Of a stretch of DNA of 64,000 nucleotides, positions 56,734-64,000 are shown one piece after another. The notes under the pieces were generated by a model. It had not been told where the DNA came from, did not search any database, and saw only the letters and a program-made list of their open reading frames with translations. How positions within the stretch are numbered: the first letter of the stretch is position 1; each line of letters begins with the position of its first letter. The position numbers and the translations under genes are program-made. Source of the stretch: Mobilicoccus massiliensis (GTDB lineage Bacteria > Actinomycetota > Actinomycetes > Actinomycetales > Dermatophilaceae). The stretch lies in the NCBI RefSeq assembly GCF_000826525.2, contig NZ_LN651331.1, positions 555,808-619,807 on the forward strand. The letters are read 5' to 3'.

Positions 56734-56825
56734 ATGGCGCTCCGCCAATGTAGCAAACATCCTGGCCTGCGACGAAACCGGCAGGCCGACATGGCGGCGG
56801 CCTCAGAGCGCCACCTGTCGAGCGG

Positions 56826-57347
56826 TCAGAGCCCCACCTGTTCGGTGAGTTCGGCCAGGGTCTGTTCGGCGATGAGATGGGCCACGGCGTCGTCGCGACG
56901 CACCCGACGACCGAGGACGAGTTGCGGCACGAGTTCGCCCGTGCGCAGGTCCTTGCGGACGGCCGCTCGCCCGAGATCCCGGTCGCCGTCGACCACCGGG
57001 GCGTCGATGACCCGGCTCGCTTCGACGCGGTCGCGGAAGGCCTCAGGAAAGCGCATCTCGTCGGTACCGAACGTCCACTGGGTGCCCCGGCTGCCGTCGA
57101 CCCAGGTCACCGACACGGTGCCGGTGGTGTTCTCCCAGCTTCCCGCGTCGACGTCGAGCCACCGGCGGCGGGAGAACTCCGACCCGTCCGGGGCGAGCAC
57201 GATGAGTTCGTGGGCGGAGGCCACGACGATGGAGCCGGTGACGACGTCCGTCGCCACCGCGAGGATCGAGTCGCCCTTCTCCAGCCGCGCCTTCTTCGCC
57301 ATCGCCTCGCTCGGGTTGTCGGCCCGTCGCTTCCACCACGACTTCAT
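56826..57347 (-). CDS. Conserved hypothetical protein downstream of dnaG
   Basis: 173 residues, cytoplasmic. The N-terminal half, including ILAVATDVVTGSIVVASAHE and LIVLAPDG, followed by RWLDVDAGSWENTTGTVSV, suggests a beta-rich (PH-like) domain. The C-terminal third is helical and charged (RRDDAVAHLIAEQTLAELTE). Similar proteins occur next to dnaG in related actinobacteria, but no function is known. The ATG at 57347 has GGAGAGG about nine bases upstream. The 22-base gap to dnaG suggests cotranscription. Confidence 0.75.
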   Translation of the reverse strand: MKSWWKRRADNPSEAMAKKARLEKGDSILAVATDVVTGSIVVASAHELIVLAPDGSEFSRRRWLDVDAGSWENTTGTVSVTWVDGSRGTQWTFGTDEMRFPEAFRDRVEASRVIDAPVVDGDRDLGRAAVRKDLRTGELVPQLVLGRRVRRDDAVAHLIAEQTLAELTEQVGL

Positions 57348-57369
57348 CGGTGCCGCCTCTCCAGCCTCG

Positions 57370-59283
57370 TCATGCGTCGCGCCCTCTCAGCGCCGCCAAC
57401 TCGAACTGCAACTCCTGCAGTTCGACGCCGAGCTCGTGGGCACGCCCAGGGTCGGCCTGCTCGGCGCGCTGAAAGGCACTCGCCGCGTCCGCGATCCGCG
57501 CCTGCAGGCGCGACTCCCAGAGGCGCGTGAGCAGGTCGTCGATGTACCGGCCGTCGGGTTCCCCCGTCTCCGGGTCGGTCCTCGCACGGATCTGTTCCAT
57601 CGCCAACGCGCCGACGAGCCCGTCGACCGGCAGAGGGCTGCTGTCGATGATCGCGTCGACCCACTCGTTCGGCCGATCGGCCGACCCGCCGACGAGCGCG
57701 GTGAGCGCGCCGAGGAACACCGCGCGGTGGGCGGGCGACCGGAACGCCTCCTCCTCGACCCGGTACAGGTCCTCCGGTCGGATCGCGCGCGGGAACTGCA
57801 CGAGGACCTGCAGAAACAGGTGCCCGAGGACGACGACCGGATCGCGCATGTCGGGCGCCGGCAGAGTCGACGCAGTCGTCGCTTCCTCACCGTCCGAGCC
57901 CTCCTGATCGGCGGTGATGCGAGGCCGCGCCGGAGGCTCGACGATGTCGGGCATGCCCTTGGGAGCGTGGGCGACGACGTCACGCATCTGTTCGACGTCG
58001 ACGCCGATCCACCCCGCCACGGTGCGCGTGTACTCCGGCCGCAGCGCGGGGTCGCGGATCTCGGCGATGATGCGCGCGACGTTCTTCATGCCCGCGACCC
58101 GGCCCTCGGCGGTGTCGAGATCGAAGCGGGCCAAGGTCGTGCGCACGGCGAACTCGAACATCGGCACCGCGTCGTCGACGAGCCGCCGTACGGCATCGTC
58201 GCCCTGCTGTTGACGCAGCTCACAGGGGTCCATGCCCTCGGCCGCGACGGCCACGTACGACTGCGAGGCCCACCGTTGATCGAGCTCGAACGCCCGCATC
58301 GCCGCCTTCTGCCCGGCCGCGTCGCCGTCGAAGGTGAACACCGTGCGCGCTCCGCCCGCGGCGTCGTCGCGCAGGATGCGTCGCAGGGTGGAGACGTGGT
58401 CGGAGCCGAACGCGGTGCCGCACGTCGCGACGGCCGACTCCACTCCGGCGAGGTGACAGGCCATGACGTCGGTGTACCCCTCGACGACGACGGCTCGGCG
58501 CCCGGTGGCGATGGCCTTCTTGGCGAGGTCGAGCCCGTAGAGCAGGTGGGTCTTCTTGTAGATCGGGGTTTCGGCGGTGTTGAGGTACTTGGCGCCGATG
58601 CGGTCGTCGTCGTAGAGCCGGCGCGCTCCGAAGCCGACGGTGTCGCCGGTGATGTCGCGGATCGGCCAGACGAGCCGACCCCGAAACCGGTCGTAGAGAC
58701 CCCGTGACCCACGCCCGCCGAGGCCTCCGAGGGTGATCTCCTCCTCGGTGAACCCCTTACCGCGCAGGTGGCGCACGAGTTCCTCGCCGTCACGCGGGGC
58801 GTACCCGACCCCGAAGCGCGTGGCCGCGGCGCTGTCGAAACCGCGCTCGCGCAGGAAGTCGCGACCGATGCGGGCGTCACGCGTGCGCAGCAACGCCTCG
58901 TGGTAGAACTCCTCGGCGACGCGGTGAGCCTCGACAAGCCGCGCCCGCCGCCCCACCGGCTCGCGCGGACCGCCGCCCTCCTCGTACCGCAGCTCCACCC
59001 CGGTCGACGCGGCCAGTCGCTCGACGGCCTCGGTGAACGTGAGGTGATCGATCTGCTGCACGAACGAGATGACGTCTCCGCCCTCGCCGCAGCCGAAGCA
59101 GTGCCACCGCCCGACGGCGGGGCGCACGGTGAACGAGGGGGTCTTCTCGTCGTGGAACGGGCACAGGCCCTTGAGCCGCCCGGCACCCGCGCGGGTGAGC
59201 GTGACGTGTTCGCGTACGACCGATTCGATCGACGCCTTGTCCTTGACGGCCTCGACGTCCTCGGCGTTGATGCGTCCCGCCAC
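57370..59283 (-). CDS. dnaG: DNA primase
   Basis: 637 residues. It lays down RNA primers for the replication fork. The N-terminal zinc finger has Cys41, His44, Cys62 and Cys65 (CPFHDEKTPSF and WHCFGCGEGGD). The catalytic TOPRIM domain shows VVVEGYTDVMA and FTFDGDAAGQKAAMRA with its acidic metal ligands. The C-terminal ~200 residues are the helicase-binding part. The start is set at the GTG at 59283, which has AGGAGG five bases upstream and gives MAGRINAEDV; a GTG two codons earlier is worse placed. Confidence 0.95.
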   Translation of the reverse strand: MAGRINAEDVEAVKDKASIESVVREHVTLTRAGAGRLKGLCPFHDEKTPSFTVRPAVGRWHCFGCGEGGDVISFVQQIDHLTFTEAVERLAASTGVELRYEEGGGPREPVGRRARLVEAHRVAEEFYHEALLRTRDARIGRDFLRERGFDSAAATRFGVGYAPRDGEELVRHLRGKGFTEEEITLGGLGGRGSRGLYDRFRGRLVWPIRDITGDTVGFGARRLYDDDRIGAKYLNTAETPIYKKTHLLYGLDLAKKAIATGRRAVVVEGYTDVMACHLAGVESAVATCGTAFGSDHVSTLRRILRDDAAGGARTVFTFDGDAAGQKAAMRAFELDQRWASQSYVAVAAEGMDPCELRQQQGDDAVRRLVDDAVPMFEFAVRTTLARFDLDTAEGRVAGMKNVARIIAEIRDPALRPEYTRTVAGWIGVDVEQMRDVVAHAPKGMPDIVEPPARPRITADQEGSDGEEATTASTLPAPDMRDPVVVLGHLFLQVLVQFPRAIRPEDLYRVEEEAFRSPAHRAVFLGALTALVGGSADRPNEWVDAIIDSSPLPVDGLVGALAMEQIRARTDPETGEPDGRYIDDLLTRLWESRLQARIADAASAFQRAEQADPGRAHELGVELQELQFELAALRGRDA

Positions 59284-59397
59284 GAGCACCTCCTCTCCCG
59301 ATGAGAGTCTAGGCGGCGTACCCGGTCTGCCCCGGTTGCGGTCGGCGTGCCTGTGGAGGAGCTGTCGGATCGCGACGCGCCGGAGCGATCTTCGACC

Positions 59398-60654
59398 TCA
59401 CCAGCTCGCCGGTCCCGGCGCCTCGCACCACCGCCGGTGGAGCACGCGTGCCCGAACGTCGGTGAGGCTCGCGACCTGATCGACCACGGCGCGCAACCGC
59501 CCGGCGTCGTCCGTCGCGTCACGGTGGTCGGCCAGGTGGAGCGGATCCAGGGTGGCCTCGGGCTCCGCGCGGAAGACCGCGAGCAGGTCCTCGACGATCC
59601 GGCGTTCGGCCGCCAGGGCGTCGGCACGCTCGGGGGCGAACATGACGAAGTGGGCGGCGAGCGCCTTGAGCAGCGCGCATTCGGCCCGGGTCGCCGCCGG
59701 GACGACGAGATCGGCGGCGTACCGCGTCAACTGCCCCTCGCCCGCCCGGGCCCGCGTGGCCTGCTCGGCAGACCGGACGAAGCGACCGATGAGCGTGCTC
59801 GTCATGTCCTTGAGGGCGGCCAACGCGACCCTGCTGCCGTCACTGCGCTCGACGACGACGCCCGTGCCGAGCAAGCGTTCGCCCGCGGCCGCGATGTGCT
59901 CCTCGTCGAGGTCGGGCGCGTAGAGCCGCACGGCCACCGCGAACACCGGCTCGAGTGCTCGGGGGTCGCGGAGAACCGCGAGATCCAACCGCCCGGCCGC
60001 CACCGCGTCCTCGACGTCGTGGACCGAATACCCCACGTCGTCGGCCCAGTCCATGACCTGGGCCTCGAGACACCGTCGAAACTCCGGGGCGCCCTCCCGC
60101 AGCCACGTGAACACGTCGAGGTCGTCGTCGTAGGCGCCGAACTTGACGGTACCCGCCGGCATCTGCGAGGCCGTCCACGGGTACTTCGTCGCCGCGTCGA
60201 GCGCGGCCCTCGTGAGGTTGAGTCCGGCCGACCGGCCGTCGGGGCGAAAGCGCTTGGCCTCCAGCCTCGTCAACAGCCGCAGGGTCTGCGCGTTGCCCTC
60301 GAAACCCCCGATGCCGGCGCACGCCCGGGCGAGCGCGGTCTCGCCGTTGTGCCCGAATGGCGGATGCCCCAGGTCGTGCGCGAGACAGGCCGTGTCGACG
60401 AGGTCCCCGTCGCAGCCGAGGGCGGCCCCGAGTTCACGGCCGATCTGGGCGACCTCGAGCGAGTGCGTGAGGCGATTGCGCACGAAGTCGTCGCTGCCGG
60501 GCTCCATGACCTGCGTCTTCGCACCCAGGCGGCGCAGCGCCGAGGAGTGCAGGAGACGCGCCCGATCCCGTGCGAAGTCTGATCGGTGCGCCGTCTTGCG
60601 CGTAGGGTCCTCCCCGACCCACCTCGCACGGTCCCACGGCTCGTATCCGGTCAC
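59398..60654 (-). CDS. dgt: Deoxyguanosinetriphosphate triphosphohydrolase-like protein
   Basis: 418 residues. HD-superfamily dNTPase that removes triphosphate from dNTPs. The HD metal site is formed by VRNRLTHSLEVAQ (His), CLAHDLGHPPFGHNGE (His-Asp, plus further His) and DWADDVGYSVHDVED (Asp). The preceding dnaG has the same relation to dgt in mycobacteria. Start is GTG at 60654, six bases after TACAGT and with no real ribosome site, pointing to a leaderless mRNA. Confidence 0.93.
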   Translation of the reverse strand: MTGYEPWDRARWVGEDPTRKTAHRSDFARDRARLLHSSALRRLGAKTQVMEPGSDDFVRNRLTHSLEVAQIGRELGAALGCDGDLVDTACLAHDLGHPPFGHNGETALARACAGIGGFEGNAQTLRLLTRLEAKRFRPDGRSAGLNLTRAALDAATKYPWTASQMPAGTVKFGAYDDDLDVFTWLREGAPEFRRCLEAQVMDWADDVGYSVHDVEDAVAAGRLDLAVLRDPRALEPVFAVAVRLYAPDLDEEHIAAAGERLLGTGVVVERSDGSRVALAALKDMTSTLIGRFVRSAEQATRARAGEGQLTRYAADLVVPAATRAECALLKALAAHFVMFAPERADALAAERRIVEDLLAVFRAEPEATLDPLHLADHRDATDDAGRLRAVVDQVASLTDVRARVLHRRWCEAPGPASW

Positions 60655-60660
60655 CCCCGC

Positions 60661-60666
60661 ACTGTA
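60661..60666 (-). promoter_or_regulatory. Probable -10 box of leaderless dgt transcript (TACAGT)
   Basis: Minus-strand TACAGT, six bases, then GTG at 60654. Confidence 0.42.
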
Positions 60667-60742
60667 GAGTCCGGGGTCGATCCTCGCGCGGATCGACCCA
60701 TGCCGCCCGTCCCCCCGGAGCCAAGCCGGCCCCGTCCTCTCG

Positions 60743-60748
60743 TAAGGT
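60743..60748 (+). promoter_or_regulatory. Probable -10 box of the sulfurtransferase gene (TAAGGT)
   Basis: TAAGGT, six bases, then the ATG at 60755. An AGGA lies directly before the ATG, too close to be a usual ribosome site. Confidence 0.4.
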
Positions 60749-60754
60749 CAGGAC

Positions 60755-61624
60755 ATGGATCGCCATCCCCTCATCTCCCCCAGCGAGCTCCACGAGCGTC
60801 TGCGCAGCCGCCCCGGCGAGGCCCCCCTGCTCCTCGACGTGCGATGGACCCTGGGCGCGGACGACGGATACGACTCCTACCTGCAGGGACATCTGCCCGG
60901 GGCCGTCTTCGTCGACCTCAAACGCGACCTCGCCGGGGAGACGACCGAGAGCGGCGTCGGCGGTCGCCACCCGATGCCCACGGTCGACGACTTCGAGCTC
61001 GACATGGCCGAGTGCGGAGTCGACAACGACCGCCCGGTCGTCTGCTACGACGACAGCGGTTCTCTCGCCGCGGCGCGGTGCTGGTGGCTCCTGCGGCATT
61101 TCGGAAAGTACGACGTGCAGGTGCTCGACGGCGGCATCGCTCAGTGGAAGGCGCACCGCTACCCGCTGGAGTCGGGCATCCGCCTCGTCGAGGAAGGCGA
61201 CTTCTCGGTGCGTCGTGGCAACAGCCGGGTCCTCGGCCCCGACGAGGCGAGGATGTTCGCCGAACAGGGCCTGCTCCTCGACTGCCGCCCGGCCGACCGG
61301 TTCCGCGGCGAGAACGAGATCATCGACCCCGTCGCCGGTCACATCCCCGGAGCCGTGAACGTGCCCGCACGTTCGCTCACCGACGAGAACGGTCGGTTCC
61401 TGCCGGCCGAGGAGCTGCGCCGGGTGCTCGAGGCGGCGGGCGTCGACGGTGAGACCCCGGTCGCGACGTACTGCGGCTCCGGCGTCCAGGCCTCCCACGT
61501 CGCTCTCGCCATCGCGATCGCCGGGCTCGGCGACGGCGTACCCGTCTACATCGGATCGTGGTCGGACTGGATCACCGACCCCCAGCGCCCCATCGCCCAG
61601 GGCGATCACACCCCGACGTCCTGA
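60755..61624 (+). CDS. Thiosulfate/3-mercaptopyruvate sulfurtransferase, tandem rhodanese
   Basis: 289 residues with two rhodanese domains. The catalytic Cys240 is in VATYCGSGVQASHVAL in the second domain; CGSG-type loops are typical of mercaptopyruvate/thiosulfate sulfurtransferases of the SseA group. The first domain (LLLDVRWTLG, then QGHLPGAVFVDLKRDL and VCYDDSG) is the structural partner. It transfers sulfane sulfur to cyanide or thiols in the cytoplasm. The ATG at 60755 follows TAAGGT by six bases. Divergent from dgt with ~100 bases between. Confidence 0.93.
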   Translation: MDRHPLISPSELHERLRSRPGEAPLLLDVRWTLGADDGYDSYLQGHLPGAVFVDLKRDLAGETTESGVGGRHPMPTVDDFELDMAECGVDNDRPVVCYDDSGSLAAARCWWLLRHFGKYDVQVLDGGIAQWKAHRYPLESGIRLVEEGDFSVRRGNSRVLGPDEARMFAEQGLLLDCRPADRFRGENEIIDPVAGHIPGAVNVPARSLTDENGRFLPAEELRRVLEAAGVDGETPVATYCGSGVQASHVALAIAIAGLGDGVPVYIGSWSDWITDPQRPIAQGDHTPTS

Positions 61625-61671
61625 GCTTCTGTCGCCGACCGCTCGGCCGCGCCGCCGGCGGCCTCTCCCCG

Positions 61672-62901
61672 TCAGCCTCCGGAGACCGAGAGCTCGGCCT
61701 GGGCGACGATGCGCGCCGATTCGCCGGTGAGCTCCCGGCTGTCGAGCCAACCGTCGGGCAACGCGACCTGACGTGGTGAACCGGCGCGGCCACGAGGACC
61801 TTCCGCCGGGGCGCCTGGCCAGGGGGCGTCCGCGGGCAGCGAGGCGATGAGTTCGTCGACGTCGCTCAGCGCGTCGACGAGCGCGAGCCGGTGGCGGATC
61901 TCGTGCCCGGCCGGGAATCCCTTGAGGTACCAGGCGATGTGCTTGCGGATGTCGCGGCAGGCGCGGTGCTCGTCGCCGTCGTAGAAGTCGACGAGGTAGA
62001 CGGTGTGCCGGCGCAGCGCGGCCCCGACCTCGGCGAGGCTCGGCCGCACCCGTGAGGCTCCCCCGGCGAACGCCGAGACGAGGTCGGCGAACAGCCATGG
62101 CCGTCCGAGGCAGCCGCGGCCCACGACGACGCCGTCGACACCGGTGCGCGCCACCATGTCGAGCGCGTCCTCGGCCGACCAGATGTCGCCGTTGCCGAGG
62201 ACGGGGATGTCGGTGATCGTCTCGCGCAGTCGGGCGATCGCGCTCCAGTCGGCCTGGCCGGAGTACGACTGCGAGGCCGTACGACCGTGCAGTGCGACGG
62301 CGGCCACGCCGGAGTCCCGGGCGATGCGGCCGGCGTCGAGGTAGGTGAGATGGTCGTCGTCGATGCCCTTGCGCATCTTCACCGTGACCGGCACGCCGTA
62401 CGGCTCCGCCTCGGCGACCGCGCCCGCGACGATGCCGCGGAACAGCTCGGTCTTCCACGGCAGCGCCGAGCCGCCTCCCTTGCGCGTGACCTTGGGCACG
62501 GGGCAACCGAAGTTGAGGTCGACGTGGTCGGCGCGGTCCTCGGTGACGAGCAGCCGCACCGCGGCCCGTACCGTGGCCGGGTCGACGCCGTAGAGCTGCA
62601 CGCTGCGCGGGTTCTCCTGCGGGTCGTGCGTGATGAGCCGCATCGACTCCGGGGTGCGCTCGACGAGGGCACGAGAGGTGATCATCTCGCTGACGTAGAG
62701 GCAGCGCCCGGCCTCGCCGTTGCCGGCGCTCTCGCCGAACTCGCGGCACAACCGGCGGAAGGCGCGGTTCGTGATTCCCGCCATGGGCGCGAGGACGACC
62801 GGTGTGGGGATCGTCACCGGTCCCAGACGCAGCGGTGGCAGCACGGGACGCCGCGCGGCGTGGTCGCCGGGGGCGGTCGGGGAGTCGATCACGGCAGTCA
62901 T
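61672..62901 (-). CDS. dusB: tRNA-dihydrouridine synthase
   Basis: 409 residues. FMN-dependent reduction of uridine to dihydrouridine in tRNA D-loops. The FMN barrel begins VVLAPMAGITNRAFRRLCRE; the catalytic Cys133 is in DLNFGCPVPKV, followed by KGGGSALPWK. ALHGRTASQSYSG and GVVVGRGCLGRPWLF are the other Dus signatures, and the C-terminal helical domain carries HRACRDIRKHIAWYLKG. The ATG at 62901 gives a ~28-residue lead before the domain. Longer frames lack support. Confidence 0.94.
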   Translation of the reverse strand: MTAVIDSPTAPGDHAARRPVLPPLRLGPVTIPTPVVLAPMAGITNRAFRRLCREFGESAGNGEAGRCLYVSEMITSRALVERTPESMRLITHDPQENPRSVQLYGVDPATVRAAVRLLVTEDRADHVDLNFGCPVPKVTRKGGGSALPWKTELFRGIVAGAVAEAEPYGVPVTVKMRKGIDDDHLTYLDAGRIARDSGVAAVALHGRTASQSYSGQADWSAIARLRETITDIPVLGNGDIWSAEDALDMVARTGVDGVVVGRGCLGRPWLFADLVSAFAGGASRVRPSLAEVGAALRRHTVYLVDFYDGDEHRACRDIRKHIAWYLKGFPAGHEIRHRLALVDALSDVDELIASLPADAPWPGAPAEGPRGRAGSPRQVALPDGWLDSRELTGESARIVAQAELSVSGG

Positions 62902-62980
62902 CGCCGACCATTCTCCCAGGCAGAGACCGTGAGGCGAAACGCCCGGATCGGGACGGGGGCGCAGATCGTGGAACGGTGTG

Positions 62981-63967
62981 TCACGCACGCAGTTGTGCGA
63001 GGGTCTCGGCGCGAGCGGCGAGGACGTGCTCGGCGAGGCCCGGGTGGTGGGCGTACCAGGCGAGGTGGGCATCGCGAATCGCCTCGTCGGGCACCGCACG
63101 TCCGTCGATGGTCCATCCCTCGCGGACCGCGGCGCTCGGCAGGTCCAGTGCAGCACAGACCCCCTCGGTGAGCGGGGCGTGGATCGAGCGCAGCAGGGTG
63201 CGACCGGGGTCGGCAGCCTCGGCCGGCAGCCCGAGCCGCTGTTGCACCCGGCGGGCCAGCCCGATGAGCACGGTGTTGCCCGGGTGGTTGATCGTGTGCG
63301 CGGTGTCGGCGCCGGCGGGTGCGATCAGATCGCTCGCGACGACCGTGCCGTGACGTCGCTCCCGCCGCTCCACCTCCGCGATCGACGTGCGCGCGACGGC
63401 TCGGATGCCGGCGGTGGACGGCTGGCTCACCACCCGCACGAGCGCGTCGGACTCCCCCGCCGCGATCAACGCGGTCGCGAGATCGTGGTACGGCGCGAGC
63501 GGCGGATCACCGGCGTCGCCGGCCGGCCCGGAGCGCACGATGACGTGCCGTGGGTACAGGCCCGCGTACCTCAACGGCGGCACGAGCACGAGCCGCCCAC
63601 CGCGGCGAAGACCGGCCATGATCTGCGCGGTGCCGATGGGCAGGTCACGGTAGTCCGCACGCACGGGCTGACTCACGAGCACGTCGACCCGATCGAGCAG
63701 CCGCGCGAGGTGCGGGAGGTCGTCGGCGGTGAGTTCGAACACCGGCGGAACACGCACGGTACGCAAGGATGCCTGCGGGTCCTCCCCGAGCAGCACGCGC
63801 AGGCTCTCGGCCTGGCAGTTGCCGAGAACGATCGCGAGGGGGCGGCCGTCGTCCTCCGGCAGGGGGTCGAGGCCGTAGAACGCGCCGTAGTGCCGCCGAC
63901 GCGCGGCCTCGACCGGGGCGATCGGGGCGTCCGCGGCCGAAGGCGGCGTCGTTCGTGGCTGCGTCAC
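62981..63967 (-). CDS. WcbI family polysaccharide biosynthesis protein
   Basis: 328 residues. The signature is IVLGNCQAESLRVLL with Cys51 in the GNCQ motif that opens the WcbI fold, a family of putative acyltransferases in capsule and other surface polysaccharide pathways, known to bind CoA in the founding member. VSQPVRADYRDLPIGTAQI and HTINHPGNTVLIGLARRVQQ are the other conserved segments. The start is GTG at 63967 with GGAGG five bases upstream. Only 18 bases separate it from a G-run at the window end. No other polysaccharide genes are visible here. Confidence 0.87.
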   Translation of the reverse strand: MTQPRTTPPSAADAPIAPVEAARRRHYGAFYGLDPLPEDDGRPLAIVLGNCQAESLRVLLGEDPQASLRTVRVPPVFELTADDLPHLARLLDRVDVLVSQPVRADYRDLPIGTAQIMAGLRRGGRLVLVPPLRYAGLYPRHVIVRSGPAGDAGDPPLAPYHDLATALIAAGESDALVRVVSQPSTAGIRAVARTSIAEVERRERRHGTVVASDLIAPAGADTAHTINHPGNTVLIGLARRVQQRLGLPAEAADPGRTLLRSIHAPLTEGVCAALDLPSAAVREGWTIDGRAVPDEAIRDAHLAWYAHHPGLAEHVLAARAETLAQLRA

Positions 63968-63984
63968 CGGGCACCTCCGATCTC

Positions 63985-64000
63985 GGGGGGGGGGGGGGGG
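63985..64000. repeat. Homopolymer run of at least 16 G at the window end
   Basis: The last 16 bases are all G (all C on the strand of the WcbI gene). The run may go on beyond the window. It is either a sequencing or assembly end artefact or a real homopolymer tract in the leader of the WcbI gene. Confidence 0.9.

Overview
The window is very GC-rich, densely coded DNA from an actinobacterium. The lineage markers point to the Micrococcales side of the phylum (Intrasporangiaceae, Dermatophilaceae and relatives), although this is inferred from gene content only. The markers are a FasR (PucR-type) regulator next to a fabD-fabH-acpP-fabF operon, an AceE-type pyruvate dehydrogenase E1, polyphosphate glucokinase, GuaB1, DUF3052/DUF3145/DUF2630 proteins and an ESX-like secretion locus. 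Several blocks keep the order known from mycobacteria: glnE-glnA2; RNase H/phosphatase, zinc-ribbon protein and Nif3; AhpE-DUF3052-aceE-fasR-fabD; and tRNA-Asn-dnaG-dgt.

Layout. 1-13.2 kb holds nitrogen and central metabolism and small housekeeping genes (glnE 5' part, glnA2, map, ppgK, guaB1, a siderophore-interacting protein, TenA, fumC, GNAT, DUF2630, a mycothiol-type DinB protein). 13.4-15 kb holds a cytochrome P450 and the RNase P RNA. 15-22 kb is an efflux-type operon on the minus strand (a YhgE/Pip membrane protein and a giant MMPL transporter fused to an ABC ATPase-like domain) facing a TetR regulator across two copies of an inverted repeat. 22-28 kb has an SGNH hydrolase, a 31-bp tandem repeat array, an RNB exonuclease, RNase H/phosphatase, zinc-ribbon protein, Nif3 and tRNA-Val. 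28-42 kb has a MetF-like protein, an EEP-family phosphatase, AhpE, DUF3052, FdhD, AceE, a secreted glycerophosphodiesterase and the fasR-fab fatty acid cluster.

44-55.4 kb is the most unusual part. It is a type VII (ESX-like) locus with two WXG100 proteins, a small membrane protein, EccD, EccC, a membrane-anchored beta-propeller-like protein and two secreted proteins with a GH26-like fold. The last four genes overlap end to end and look like one operon. Three of these four carry a reading-frame break: an extra base in eccC, a 136-bp tandem duplication in the first glycosidase gene, and a one-base-type shift in the second. No other gene in the window shows such a break, so this is either a decaying or switchable locus or a local assembly problem.

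55.5-64 kb has an alpha/beta hydrolase, two tRNA genes, dnaG, dgt, a rhodanese-type sulfurtransferase, dusB and a WcbI-type polysaccharide gene, ending in a run of 16 G. Many genes have a TANNNT box 6-9 bases before the start codon and little or no ribosome binding site, so leaderless transcription seems common here.
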